DNA of 40,245 nucleotides from Alkalibacterium sp. 20 (GTDB lineage: Bacteria > Bacillota > Bacilli > Lactobacillales > Carnobacteriaceae_A): positions 1-40,245 of the forward strand of contig NZ_LSRN01000028.1 of NCBI RefSeq assembly GCF_001885615.1, written 5' to 3'. Made by a program: the position numbers and the translations under genes. Below are positions 17,297 to 25,349 of the stretch, in pieces. Numbering within the stretch: the first letter of the stretch is position 1; the number at the start of each line of letters is the position of its first letter. The notes beneath the pieces are model-generated. The model ran no database searches. It was not told where the DNA came from and saw only the letters and a program-made list of their open reading frames with translations.

Positions 17297-18232
17297 GTGA
17301 AGGAAAAAATAATAGTCATTGTAGGACCTACAGCTGTAGGGAAAACGCAGTTAGGGATCGAGTTGGCTCAAACCGTTAACGGTGAGGTCATCAACGGCGA
17401 TTCCATGCAGGTATATAAAGGGCTGGATATCGGAACAGCCAAGGTCACTCAAGAAGAAACCAGAGGCGTGCCGCATCATTTGATCGATATCAAGTCACCG
17501 GATGAGCCGTATACCGTCTCTGATTTTAAAAAGGACGCGTCCGGAAAAATAAGCGAGTTGATTTCAAAAGGAACCGTGCCGATCGTTGTTGGGGGAACCG
17601 GGTTGTATATCGAATCTCTCCTTTTCAATGTCAGTCATGGCGGAACTGCAGAACCTGACCCAGCTTTTCGGGAAGAAATGGAGAGTTTTGCCCATGAAAA
17701 CGGACGCGAAGCGCTGCATCAGCTGCTCGAAGAAAAAGATCCGGTAGCTGCCGCAAACATCCATCAAAACAATGTCAGACGCGTGATCCGAGCCCTTGAA
17801 GTGATCCATGAAACCGGTCAGAAATTTTCCGACTATCAAAACGAACGGGAAAAAGAACCGGTTTATGATGCTTTTGTGATCGGATTGAATACCGATCGGG
17901 AAGTGTTATACGAACGCATCAATAAGCGGGTCGGTCTCATGCTTGAACAAGGTCTGCTCGAAGAAGTGAAGTGGCTGTATGCCAATTTCCCCGGAGACGT
18001 GCAGAGTAAAAAAGGCATCGGTTATAAAGAATTCAGTCCTTATTTAGACGGTCGAGAGTCATTGGAAGAAGTGGTGCAGAAAGTGAAGCAGCATTCACGC
18101 AACTATGCCAAACGGCAACTCACATGGTTCAGAAATCGATTCACGGTACATACGTGGGCCGATCTGGTCACAGATCCAACTAATATAGAAGCAGTAAAAC
18201 AAAACGTAAATAATTTTATAGAGGGTGATTAA
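17297..18232 (+). CDS. miaA: tRNA dimethylallyltransferase
   Basis: The 311-residue enzyme adds a dimethylallyl group to A37 of tRNAs that read UNN codons. The P-loop GPTAVGKT lies near 10-17. The segments NGDSMQVYKGLDIGTAKV, PHHLIDI, GGTGLYIESL and the C-terminal QHSRNYAKRQLTWFRN are diagnostic. The start is the GTG at 17297 behind GGTGGAGG (17283-17290); the frame is open further upstream but that part is intergenic and contains a terminator. The stop codon abuts the hflX start, so the two are translationally coupled. Confidence 0.96.
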   Translation: MKEKIIVIVGPTAVGKTQLGIELAQTVNGEVINGDSMQVYKGLDIGTAKVTQEETRGVPHHLIDIKSPDEPYTVSDFKKDASGKISELISKGTVPIVVGGTGLYIESLLFNVSHGGTAEPDPAFREEMESFAHENGREALHQLLEEKDPVAAANIHQNNVRRVIRALEVIHETGQKFSDYQNEREKEPVYDAFVIGLNTDREVLYERINKRVGLMLEQGLLEEVKWLYANFPGDVQSKKGIGYKEFSPYLDGRESLEEVVQKVKQHSRNYAKRQLTWFRNRFTVHTWADLVTDPTNIEAVKQNVNNFIEGD

Positions 18233-19468
18233 ATGGTTAAGGAAAAAGAATATGAAAAAGTCATCATTGTCGGTATCGAAGGTCAACACGAAGAGCAAGT
18301 CTTTATTTATTCAATCGATGAACTCGAACAACTGGTTGAAAACGCTGGGGGAAAAGTGGTCGCCAGACTTTCACAAAAACGAGACCGCCCAGACCATAAG
18401 ACGTTTATTGGTAAAGGAAAGATGGATGAACTCAATAGCCTGGTTGAAGAACTGGGTGCTCAAACCGTGGTCTTTAACCATGAACTTTCTCCGAGTCACA
18501 TGCGTAACATTCAGGAAACGATCGATGCGAAAGTCATTGACCGTATCCAAGTGATCCTGGATATCTTCGCCTTGCGTGCCAAAAGTAAAGAAGGCCAACT
18601 CCAGGTGGAACTAGCCCAATTATCTTATATCTTACCGAGACTGGCCGGTCAGGGTGTAAACATGTCACGACTCGGTGCCGGTATCGGGACACGTGGACCG
18701 GGTGAATCGAAACTGGAGACCGATCGCCGTCACATCCAAAGTCAGATGACGGATATCAAAAGAGAGCTCAAGAAAATTTCGGCACATCGAAAACGTAGTC
18801 GCGAACAGCGCAAGGAAAGTAATGTCTTCCAAATCGGTTTGATCGGGTACACCAATACTGGGAAATCGACCCTACTGAACAAGCTGACTGATGCAGAGAC
18901 CTATGAAAAAGATCAGTTGTTTGCAACGCTGGACCCGTTGACGCGGAAATTTGAACTACCGTCCGGGATGCAGGTGACCATGACTGATACGGTTGGTTTT
19001 ATTCAGGACCTGCCGACGCAACTGATCGAAGCGTTCAAGTCAACTTTGGAAGAGTCAATGGACGTCGATTTACTCCTGCACGTCATTGATGCCTCGGCCG
19101 ACAACTTGATCATGCAGGAACAAACCGTCTTGTCTTTGCTCCACGAATTGGATATGGAAGAAATCCCAACGTTGAACGTCTACAACAAGAAAGATTTAGT
19201 GGACGGACCCGTTAAGTCAACGCTTTATCCGAATATTACCGTTTCGGCGTATGACAGTGAAGATATGGAAGCTTTGAAAGAACGAGTGGAAACGGAAATG
19301 AAAAAAATCATGAAACCGTACCGCATGGAAATAGAGAGTCACCGTGGCGATCTGCTCGTCGAACTGAGACAGCAGACACTCCTGCAACGTCAGCTGTATG
19401 ACGATGATAAACAAGTCTATTTTGTGGAAGGCTATGCCAAACCTGATTCAAAATGGCTCACTAAATAA
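18233..19468 (+). CDS. hflX: GTPase HflX
   Basis: The 411-residue ribosome-associated GTPase splits or rescues stalled 70S ribosomes, especially under heat stress. The N-terminal HflX domain contains KTFIGKGK and the glycine-rich GAGIGTRGPGESKLETDRR. The G domain has G1 GYTNTGKST (about 206-214), G3 DTVGFI and G4 NKKD. ATG 18233 follows the miaA stop directly, with AGAGGGTG inside the end of miaA. A miaA-hflX pair is a known arrangement, but hfq, often between them, is absent. Confidence 0.96.
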   Translation: MVKEKEYEKVIIVGIEGQHEEQVFIYSIDELEQLVENAGGKVVARLSQKRDRPDHKTFIGKGKMDELNSLVEELGAQTVVFNHELSPSHMRNIQETIDAKVIDRIQVILDIFALRAKSKEGQLQVELAQLSYILPRLAGQGVNMSRLGAGIGTRGPGESKLETDRRHIQSQMTDIKRELKKISAHRKRSREQRKESNVFQIGLIGYTNTGKSTLLNKLTDAETYEKDQLFATLDPLTRKFELPSGMQVTMTDTVGFIQDLPTQLIEAFKSTLEESMDVDLLLHVIDASADNLIMQEQTVLSLLHELDMEEIPTLNVYNKKDLVDGPVKSTLYPNITVSAYDSEDMEALKERVETEMKKIMKPYRMEIESHRGDLLVELRQQTLLQRQLYDDDKQVYFVEGYAKPDSKWLTK

Positions 19469-19472
19469 ATAT

Positions 19473-19513
19473 AACCCGGAAGAAACGATTATTTTCGTTT
19501 CTTCCGGGTTTTT
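19473..19513 (+). terminator. Terminator of miaA-hflX
   Basis: A perfect 16-bp stem (19473-19488 with 19495-19510) is followed by TTT. Confidence 0.92.
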
Positions 19514-19539
19514 CTGTTTGATAGATGGAAAAAGATTTT

Positions 19540-20041
19540 TAATGGTACAAAGGAGGTCCTGATTAGGCATACTCAGGCGGAAAACGGTTTGAGTGGTACC
19601 AACGAGCCTCTCGTTCGGCATACTCAGACGGAAAAGAGTTTGAGTGGTACGAATGAGCAGCATCTTCGGCATACTCAGGCGGGAAACAGTTTGAGTGGTA
19701 CGAACGAGCCTCTCGTTCGGCATACTCAGACGGAAAACGATTTGAGTAGTACGAACGAGCCTCTCGTTCGGCATACTCAGGCGGAAAAAGATTTGAGTGG
19801 TACGAACGAGCCTCTCGTTCGGCATACTCAGGCGGGAAAGAGTTTGAGTGGTACCAACGAGCCTCTCGTTCGGCATACTCAGGCAGGAAATGGTTTGAGT
19901 GGTACGAACGAGCACCACATTCGGCATACTCAGGCGGAAAACGATTTGAGTGGTACCAACGAGCACCACATTCGGCATACCCAGACGGAAAAAGATTTGA
20001 GTAATACCAAAAAGGTCCTGATTAGGCGTTCACGCCTAATC
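19540..20041. repeat. Array of hairpin repeats with an exact 51-bp period (array 2)
   Basis: Units start at 19591, 19642, 19693, 19744, 19795, 19846, 19897 and 19948, exactly 51 bp apart: a 35-nt hairpin (GAGTGGTACGAACGAG, a 3-nt loop and CTCGTTCGGCATACTC) plus a 16-nt spacer. Three units (19642, 19897, 19948) have altered loops that weaken the stem. Boundary units at 19540 and 19999 share GGTCCTGATTAGGC at 19555-19568 and 20014-20027, exactly nine periods apart. The last runs into a perfect hairpin (20020-20028 with 20033-20041). Because 51 is divisible by three, long frames are open on both strands. The array lies after the hflX terminator and before the chemotaxis promoter. Confidence 0.92.
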
Positions 20042-20089
20042 ATTCATCTTTAGCAGTGGCAAGGGAGCAGGAACATGATACATGTGATG

Positions 20090-20129
20090 AAAAAGAAAGT
20101 CTCTGGGGAAAATCGAGACTTCTTTTTTG
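20090..20129 (+). terminator. Hairpin with T-run after array 2
   Basis: AAGTCTC pairs with GAGACTT, extended by A/T pairs across one bulge, followed by T6. It could end transcription through array 2 before the chemotaxis promoter. Confidence 0.6.
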
Positions 20130-20169
20130 TGACGGAAATACGAACTTTTATTTATTGTGAATGAGAGCA

Positions 20170-20196
20170 TAAACATTTCTATACTTTTGCCGATAA
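20170..20196 (+). promoter_or_regulatory. Sigma-28 (SigD/FliA-type) promoter of the chemotaxis operon
   Basis: TAAA (20170-20173), a 15-bp spacer and GCCGATAA (20189-20196) match the consensus TAAA-N15-GCCGATAW essentially perfectly. It lies 44 bp upstream of the mcp start codon. Confidence 0.92.
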
Positions 20197-20240
20197 TGGG
20201 TAAAGAAGCTAATACATAAAAAAATATGAGGAGACAAAAA

Positions 20241-22502
20241 ATGGACAAAATAAAACACCACTGGCATGATCTGCTTGAGAAAGTTAAGGCAATCAAATGG
20301 TCAGAACTGAAGATGCCAAATAAATTCATCACCAATGGGAAGGTGAGTTTCAAAAGAAAACATAAGAGTCTGAGGATTCCAATTGCCGTAAGCCTTATTT
20401 TATTGATGCTGATCCCAGTCTTAGGTGCGATGTTTTTTACATATAATAACAATACGGCTCTTTTAAAAGAAAGAGTTGAAGCACAGAAACAACAAACTAC
20501 TTCCAATTTAGCTGCAAACATTTCAAATGCAGGTGAAGCGGCAGAAGAAACGCTGCGTATGTTCATTTTGGGTGGGGGAACAGCACGCTTGACGAGTGAG
20601 TTCGATGATGCACGAAGAAATTTAGAGAGTAGTTTTCTTTATGCGACCACCGGTAATCCAAACATCTCGGATATCCATTATATTCCAGTAGATAAATCAA
20701 TACCTTACATCACAACATTTGCCGCTATTAAAGTCGGCATTAATCCAGAAGATGTTTTCCCATGGTTAGATGATGCGATGAATTCAACTCAATTAGGCTG
20801 GTCCGAGCCATATACCATCAATAATCGGACACGTCTGACGGCTTACAGAGCTGTAGTATATGACGGGGGAGTTCAAGGCGTCATTGCAATAGATTTGGAT
20901 ATAGAAACAATACGTTTAGATGTTCTAGATATTCAATTGGCCAATACAGGCTATGTGAATCTGGTAGCGAACAATGGAGAGGTTCTGGCTTCTTCCAGAT
21001 CACAATCAGTTGGCGATAGTTTGGCTGAGAGAGCTTACTTCCAAGATTCATTAGCTGATGACGAGTCGGGAATGCTCTATGATAACAGCGTCAATGGTGG
21101 ACAACTGGGTATTTATTACGAACGCATCCCGGAACTCGGCTTGAACGTATACGGCATGGTGAGAGCCAATGAAATGGCACAGGAAACAGATGCGTTGAGA
21201 AGCATGATCATTACAATCTCTATCATCATCATTATTATCGCTTTGATCACTGCGGGCATTATCACCGGGTTGATCACTTCCATTACTCAATCATTGTTAG
21301 ATGTGTTTGATGATGTAAGCAAAGGGGATCTAACGCGTCGTATTTCTAAAAAAGACTTATTCAGAATGCATTTACCGAGATTTAAATCAGTAAGCAAAGC
21401 AAAACAAGCACAACCGGTCAACGGAATAACTAAAGCTCTTGATCCAAAAGGTAACGAAATTCACCAGATTGGTTTAGCTTTAAACAAGACATTGACCAAC
21501 TTTGAAGACACCATTAAAGTGATTCAAGGAAACAGTCAGAATGTTTCCAGCATGGCAACCACATTGACTGAGATTGCTGATCAAACAAGTCGCTCTACTG
21601 CGGAAGTTTCACATACAATCAACGGTGTGGCTGAATCTACGTCAATGCAGACGCAAGATACCGAAGCAACGGTGACACAGATGAATGAACTGGCTCACGC
21701 TTTAGGTGAAATCAATCAAGCAGTTGGAGAAATGGGTCAATATGCCGACAAGACCATGATTATGAATGGCGATAACACACACGCCACCCAAGAAGTGAAC
21801 CAGAAATGGAACGAAACACTTGAAACGCTGAATGCCTTGAAAATGAAAATCGAAGACGTTGACGGGGATATTCAAAACATTGAAGGTATCGTCAAGGCGA
21901 TCACGAACATTGCCTCGAAAACAAACTTGCTTGCCTTGAATGCTTCAATCGAAGCGGCACGCGCAGGAGATGCCGGTCGCGGATTTGCCGTGGTAGCTGA
22001 CGAGATCAGAAAACTGGCTGAACAAAGCTCGACCTCTTCAAAGAATATTCAAACCATTATCGGAGACATTCAAGTTAAGTCTTCTGATATGGTGAATCAT
22101 TTAGATGAAACGAATGATAACAGCAAGGTTCAAACAAAAAAAATCGAAGAGGCCATCGAAGCATCTGAAAATGTAGCGGTGTCACTCGAACGACTAGTCT
22201 CAAGCATGTTAGTGGTCAGTGATTCGACAACCATTATCAATGAGAAAAAAGAAGAAGTGGTTGCGCAACTTGAAAGTATTGCAGCTGGCGCTCAGGAAAA
22301 TTCAGCAGGAACCGAACAAGTCTCTGCTAATGCGGAAGAGATTCTAGCTACTATGGAAGACTTTACAACGCATATCAATCGTTTGGAAAATGTTGCTCAA
22401 ACACTGAAAGAATCTGCTGAGCAATTTATAATCAGCCAGGAAGAGTCTGACAATGAACTAACAGAACAGGCTAGTGCTAATTTAGAACCAGAATTTGCGT
22501 AA
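20241..22502 (+). CDS. Methyl-accepting chemotaxis protein
   Basis: The 753-residue transmembrane receptor controls CheA activity. The order is a basic cytoplasmic N-terminus, TM1 (about 45-66), an extracellular dCache-like sensor (about 70-315), TM2 (about 320-346, very Ile-rich), HAMP, and a signalling coiled coil with the conserved hairpin tip [20 protein letters not shown] (about 570-590). The HAMP domain appears split: KGDLTRRIS and [12 protein letters not shown] are separated by about 40 extra residues. The ligand is not predictable. GAGGAG before ATG 20241 fixes the start. It is the first gene behind the sigma-28 promoter. Confidence 0.95.
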   Translation: MDKIKHHWHDLLEKVKAIKWSELKMPNKFITNGKVSFKRKHKSLRIPIAVSLILLMLIPVLGAMFFTYNNNTALLKERVEAQKQQTTSNLAANISNAGEAAEETLRMFILGGGTARLTSEFDDARRNLESSFLYATTGNPNISDIHYIPVDKSIPYITTFAAIKVGINPEDVFPWLDDAMNSTQLGWSEPYTINNRTRLTAYRAVVYDGGVQGVIAIDLDIETIRLDVLDIQLANTGYVNLVANNGEVLASSRSQSVGDSLAERAYFQDSLADDESGMLYDNSVNGGQLGIYYERIPELGLNVYGMVRANEMAQETDALRSMIITISIIIIIIALITAGIITGLITSITQSLLDVFDDVSKGDLTRRISKKDLFRMHLPRFKSVSKAKQAQPVNGITKALDPKGNEIHQIGLALNKTLTNFEDTIKVIQGNSQNVSSMATTLTEIADQTSRSTAEVSHTINGVAESTSMQTQDTEATVTQMNELAHALGEINQAVGEMGQYADKTMIMNGDNTHATQEVNQKWNETLETLNALKMKIEDVDGDIQNIEGIVKAITNIASKTNLLALNASIEAARAGDAGRGFAVVADEIRKLAEQSSTSSKNIQTIIGDIQVKSSDMVNHLDETNDNSKVQTKKIEEAIEASENVAVSLERLVSSMLVVSDSTTIINEKKEEVVAQLESIAAGAQENSAGTEQVSANAEEILATMEDFTTHINRLENVAQTLKESAEQFIISQEESDNELTEQASANLEPEFA

Positions 22503-22523
22503 TTAAAGGAGTTAGAAAATAAA

Positions 22524-22994
22524 ATGGCACAACATATTTTGTTTAAAGCAGGCAATCAAACCTTTGCCCTACCCATTGATCAAACTGATAAAATAATAGC
22601 TCTGGAAAACATTACGCGTATCCCGGATGTCTCGTCTTACATTATAGGCGTGCAGGATATTGAAGATGAAGTAATTGCGATTATTGATTTAGCTGACCGT
22701 TTCTTTGCTCAGCCAAATCAAAATCAGGAAGAAACAGAAATCATTCTGGTGAATTGGAAAGAGACTAAAGTGGGGTTACTCGTCGATGAAGTGAAAACAG
22801 TTCAGGCGTATGATACGGCTGATTTGATTGATAAAGAAGCTGAGAAAGTAGACGGATTATCCACATCTTATATCACAGCATTTGTGCAATCCCAAGATGA
22901 AATCATACCAGTTTTAGATCCGCACAGTTTATTCACAGGCGACCAGGCAGAAGAGATGCGTAAACTGGTTGCCATTCATGCGATAAAAGTTTAA
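22524..22994 (+). CDS. cheW: Chemotaxis coupling protein CheW
   Basis: The 156-residue protein has a single CheW/SH3-like domain linking receptors to CheA. Characteristic segments are ILFKAGNQTFALPIDQTDKI, YIIGVQDIEDEVIAIIDLADRF and VGLLVDEVKTV. The spacing between AAAGGAG and the ATG (12-13 nt) is longer than usual. A second CheW-like gene lies at 28404. Confidence 0.92.
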   Translation: MAQHILFKAGNQTFALPIDQTDKIIALENITRIPDVSSYIIGVQDIEDEVIAIIDLADRFFAQPNQNQEETEIILVNWKETKVGLLVDEVKTVQAYDTADLIDKEAEKVDGLSTSYITAFVQSQDEIIPVLDPHSLFTGDQAEEMRKLVAIHAIKV

Positions 22995-23027
22995 TGATCA
23001 AACTACAGCAACACAACGGAGAAAATC

Positions 23028-23510
23028 ATGTCGGAACAAATTAAAGTAGGTATATCAGATTTTAAAATAACAACGTCACCGAACGAGCTTGCCACGATTG
23101 GCTTAGGTTCCTGTGTAGGTATTGCATTGTATGCACCTAAATCAAAAGTCGGTGCACTGAGTCACATCATGCTGCCGGACAGTTCTTCCTTTACGGATAC
23201 TTCCAAGTGGGCTAAGTTCGCAAATTTGGCTATTCCTAAAATCGTTGAAGAACTGAGAGAACAAACAAAAGAAACAAGGATCCTTGCCAAAATCGCTGGT
23301 GGAGCGAGCATGTTCACGTTTACGAGTGATTCGCCCACCTTGCAGATTGGAAGTCGTAATATTGAATCAGTCAAAGCCACTTTAGAAGAATTAAAGATCC
23401 CCATTTTATCAGAACACGTTGGTGGGAAGATGGGACGATCCATGTTCGTTGATTTAAAAGACTTTAATGTTAAAGTGCGTATGGTCAACAGAGAAGAATT
23501 TATCTTATAG
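23028..23510 (+). CDS. cheD: Chemoreceptor glutamine deamidase CheD
   Basis: The 160-residue protein deamidates receptor glutamines and, in Bacillus, binds CheC in an adaptation feedback loop. The catalytic Cys29 lies in GLGSCVG and the catalytic His46 in LSHIMLP; KIAGGASMF is also conserved. The presence of cheC downstream supports the Bacillus-type circuit. Confidence 0.95.
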   Translation: MSEQIKVGISDFKITTSPNELATIGLGSCVGIALYAPKSKVGALSHIMLPDSSSFTDTSKWAKFANLAIPKIVEELREQTKETRILAKIAGGASMFTFTSDSPTLQIGSRNIESVKATLEELKIPILSEHVGGKMGRSMFVDLKDFNVKVRMVNREEFIL

Positions 23511-23533
23511 AATAGATTGAAGAGGAATTTTGG

Positions 23534-24547
23534 ATGAATATTAAAGTAGTCGTGGTAGATGATTCGGCGTTGATGCGCAAAATCCTTTCTAATATGATCA
23601 ATGATTGTCAGGGTATGGAAGTAGTGGACGTCGCTCGAAATGGCATGGAAGCCATGAAAGTGATCGAACGTGCTCAACCGGATCTGGTGACATTAGATGT
23701 TGAAATGCCTATGATGAACGGCATTGAAACGTTGAAGGCGATAAAAGATAATCACCGTTTTCCGGTTATCATGATGAGCTCGAAAAAAAATAACAAAATA
23801 ACGATAGAAGCGCTGGAATTAGGGGCGGAAGATTTTATCGAAAAACCTATTTCCATAAAAGAAAATTGGGACACGTTCAAGAATGATTTAGAAGCGCGCA
23901 TTCGTGTTCATTTTCCAGAAGAAAAAGCAGTACGCAGTAATGAAAAGAAAAACAAACTGTTGCCCGAGCAGTTACTTGATAAAAAAAAGTCACTGGAAGC
24001 CATTGCCATAGGTGCTTCAACCGGCGGACCAAAAGCATTAGTGCATGTTATCCAATCGATCAGCGAGCATTTGGACATACCGGTATTTATCGTGCAGCAC
24101 ATGCCGGAAGGGTTTACCGCGTCATTCGCTCAACGCTTGGACACGCTGACGTCAGTAAATGTAGTTGAAGCACAGGAGAATATGCGGATCAAACCTAAAA
24201 TGGTCTATTTAGCTCCCGGTGGTAAACATATGATTGTGAAGAATAACTATATTAAATTAAACGAAGACCCAAAAATTCATGGTGTCAGACCAGCGGTCGA
24301 TTATTTATTTGAAAGTGTCGCAGAGGCATACGGTGAAAATACGTTAGGTATTATCTTGACGGGTATGGGGAACGACGGGGCCAATGGCTGCCAGGCGATA
24401 AAACAGGCTGGCGGTTACATTTTGTCTCAAGATAAAGGCACGTCAATTGTTTACGGTATGCCCAGAGTTGTTTATGAACGAGGGCTCTCAGATCAAGTCG
24501 GCAGTTTATATCAAATAGCTGATATCATAAAAGAAATGACGAGGTGA
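23534..24547 (+). CDS. cheB: Chemotaxis response regulator methylesterase CheB
   Basis: The 337-residue protein has an N-terminal receiver domain (phosphoacceptor Asp55 in LVTLDVEMP, Lys in EKP near 107) and a C-terminal methylesterase. The latter shows the nucleophile Ser163 in GASTGG, His in QHMPEGFT and Asp in GMGNDGANG. It removes methyl groups from receptor glutamates after phosphorylation by CheA. Its TGA lies 5 bp before the cheR ATG. Confidence 0.96.
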   Translation: MNIKVVVVDDSALMRKILSNMINDCQGMEVVDVARNGMEAMKVIERAQPDLVTLDVEMPMMNGIETLKAIKDNHRFPVIMMSSKKNNKITIEALELGAEDFIEKPISIKENWDTFKNDLEARIRVHFPEEKAVRSNEKKNKLLPEQLLDKKKSLEAIAIGASTGGPKALVHVIQSISEHLDIPVFIVQHMPEGFTASFAQRLDTLTSVNVVEAQENMRIKPKMVYLAPGGKHMIVKNNYIKLNEDPKIHGVRPAVDYLFESVAEAYGENTLGIILTGMGNDGANGCQAIKQAGGYILSQDKGTSIVYGMPRVVYERGLSDQVGSLYQIADIIKEMTR

Positions 24548-24552
24548 CTATT

Positions 24553-25332
24553 ATGACAACGTTAAATTATGAGTTTTTTTATACGTGGGTTCAGTCAAAT
24601 TTAAATATTCAACTCGGTGCCTACAAGGAAAAACAGTTACAACGACGAATCCAAACGATCATGAGACAAGCGGGTGCCGAGACACTGGAAGAGTATTCTG
24701 AATTGATTGGTGGAAGTTTGAGTGTTAAAAAACAGTTTTTGGATTATATCACGATAAACGTGACCGAATTCTTTAGAAACAAGGATTTGTTTGATAATTT
24801 TGAACATTTGCTGACGACGGATTTGTCAAAAAAGTTTGAGTCCATCTCCATCTGGAGTGCGGCTTGTTCCATTGGCGCTGAACCGTATTCGCTGGCCATG
24901 ATCGTGGACCGTCACGACTTACCGTTGAAGAGAAATATATTAGCCACTGATATCGATGAGACGATTTTAGCTAAGGCGAGAACGGGGATATTTAAAGACC
25001 AAGATCTCAAAAATGTCTCGATTATTGATAAATCAACGTATTTTAAAGAAGTGGATAGGACTTTTGTCCTGGATGAGAAGATAAAAAATAAAGTCGATTT
25101 CAAAAAACATGACCTGATCCTGGATACCTATCAAAAACACTTTCATGTGATTGTTTGCCGCAACGTGACGATTTACTTTAAAAATGAAATCAAAGAAGAG
25201 ATTTATAAACGGATGGGGCAGTCGCTTGTCAAAGGCGGGTTGCTGTTTACAGGGGCGACGGAAACGATTTACCAGCCTGAGCAGTATGGCTTAAGAAAAG
25301 TAGCCTCATTTATTTATGAGAAAATCGAGTAA
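24553..25332 (+). CDS. cheR: Chemotaxis protein methyltransferase CheR
   Basis: The 259-residue SAM-dependent enzyme methylates receptor glutamates. An N-terminal helical domain precedes the SAM-binding motif WSAACSIGAEPYSLAM, followed by ILATDID and VIVCRNVTIYF. GAGGTG, overlapping the cheB stop, serves the ATG at 24553; a GTG at 24544 is in frame but lies within cheB. Confidence 0.95.
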   Translation: MTTLNYEFFYTWVQSNLNIQLGAYKEKQLQRRIQTIMRQAGAETLEEYSELIGGSLSVKKQFLDYITINVTEFFRNKDLFDNFEHLLTTDLSKKFESISIWSAACSIGAEPYSLAMIVDRHDLPLKRNILATDIDETILAKARTGIFKDQDLKNVSIIDKSTYFKEVDRTFVLDEKIKNKVDFKKHDLILDTYQKHFHVIVCRNVTIYFKNEIKEEIYKRMGQSLVKGGLLFTGATETIYQPEQYGLRKVASFIYEKIE

Positions 25333-25349
25333 CCGTAAGGAGGAAAAAT

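Noticed and set aside
19540-20041. Array 2 as a CRISPR
   Set aside because: The spacers are nearly identical between units (16 nt), so they are part of a tandem repeat and not acquired sequences.
19589-20053. 154-residue plus-strand repeat protein and 176-residue minus-strand repeat protein
   Set aside because: Both frames are open because a near-palindromic 51-bp unit has no stops. The plus frame begins at a TTG without a ribosome-binding site, and the minus frame overlaps the hflX end and its terminator.
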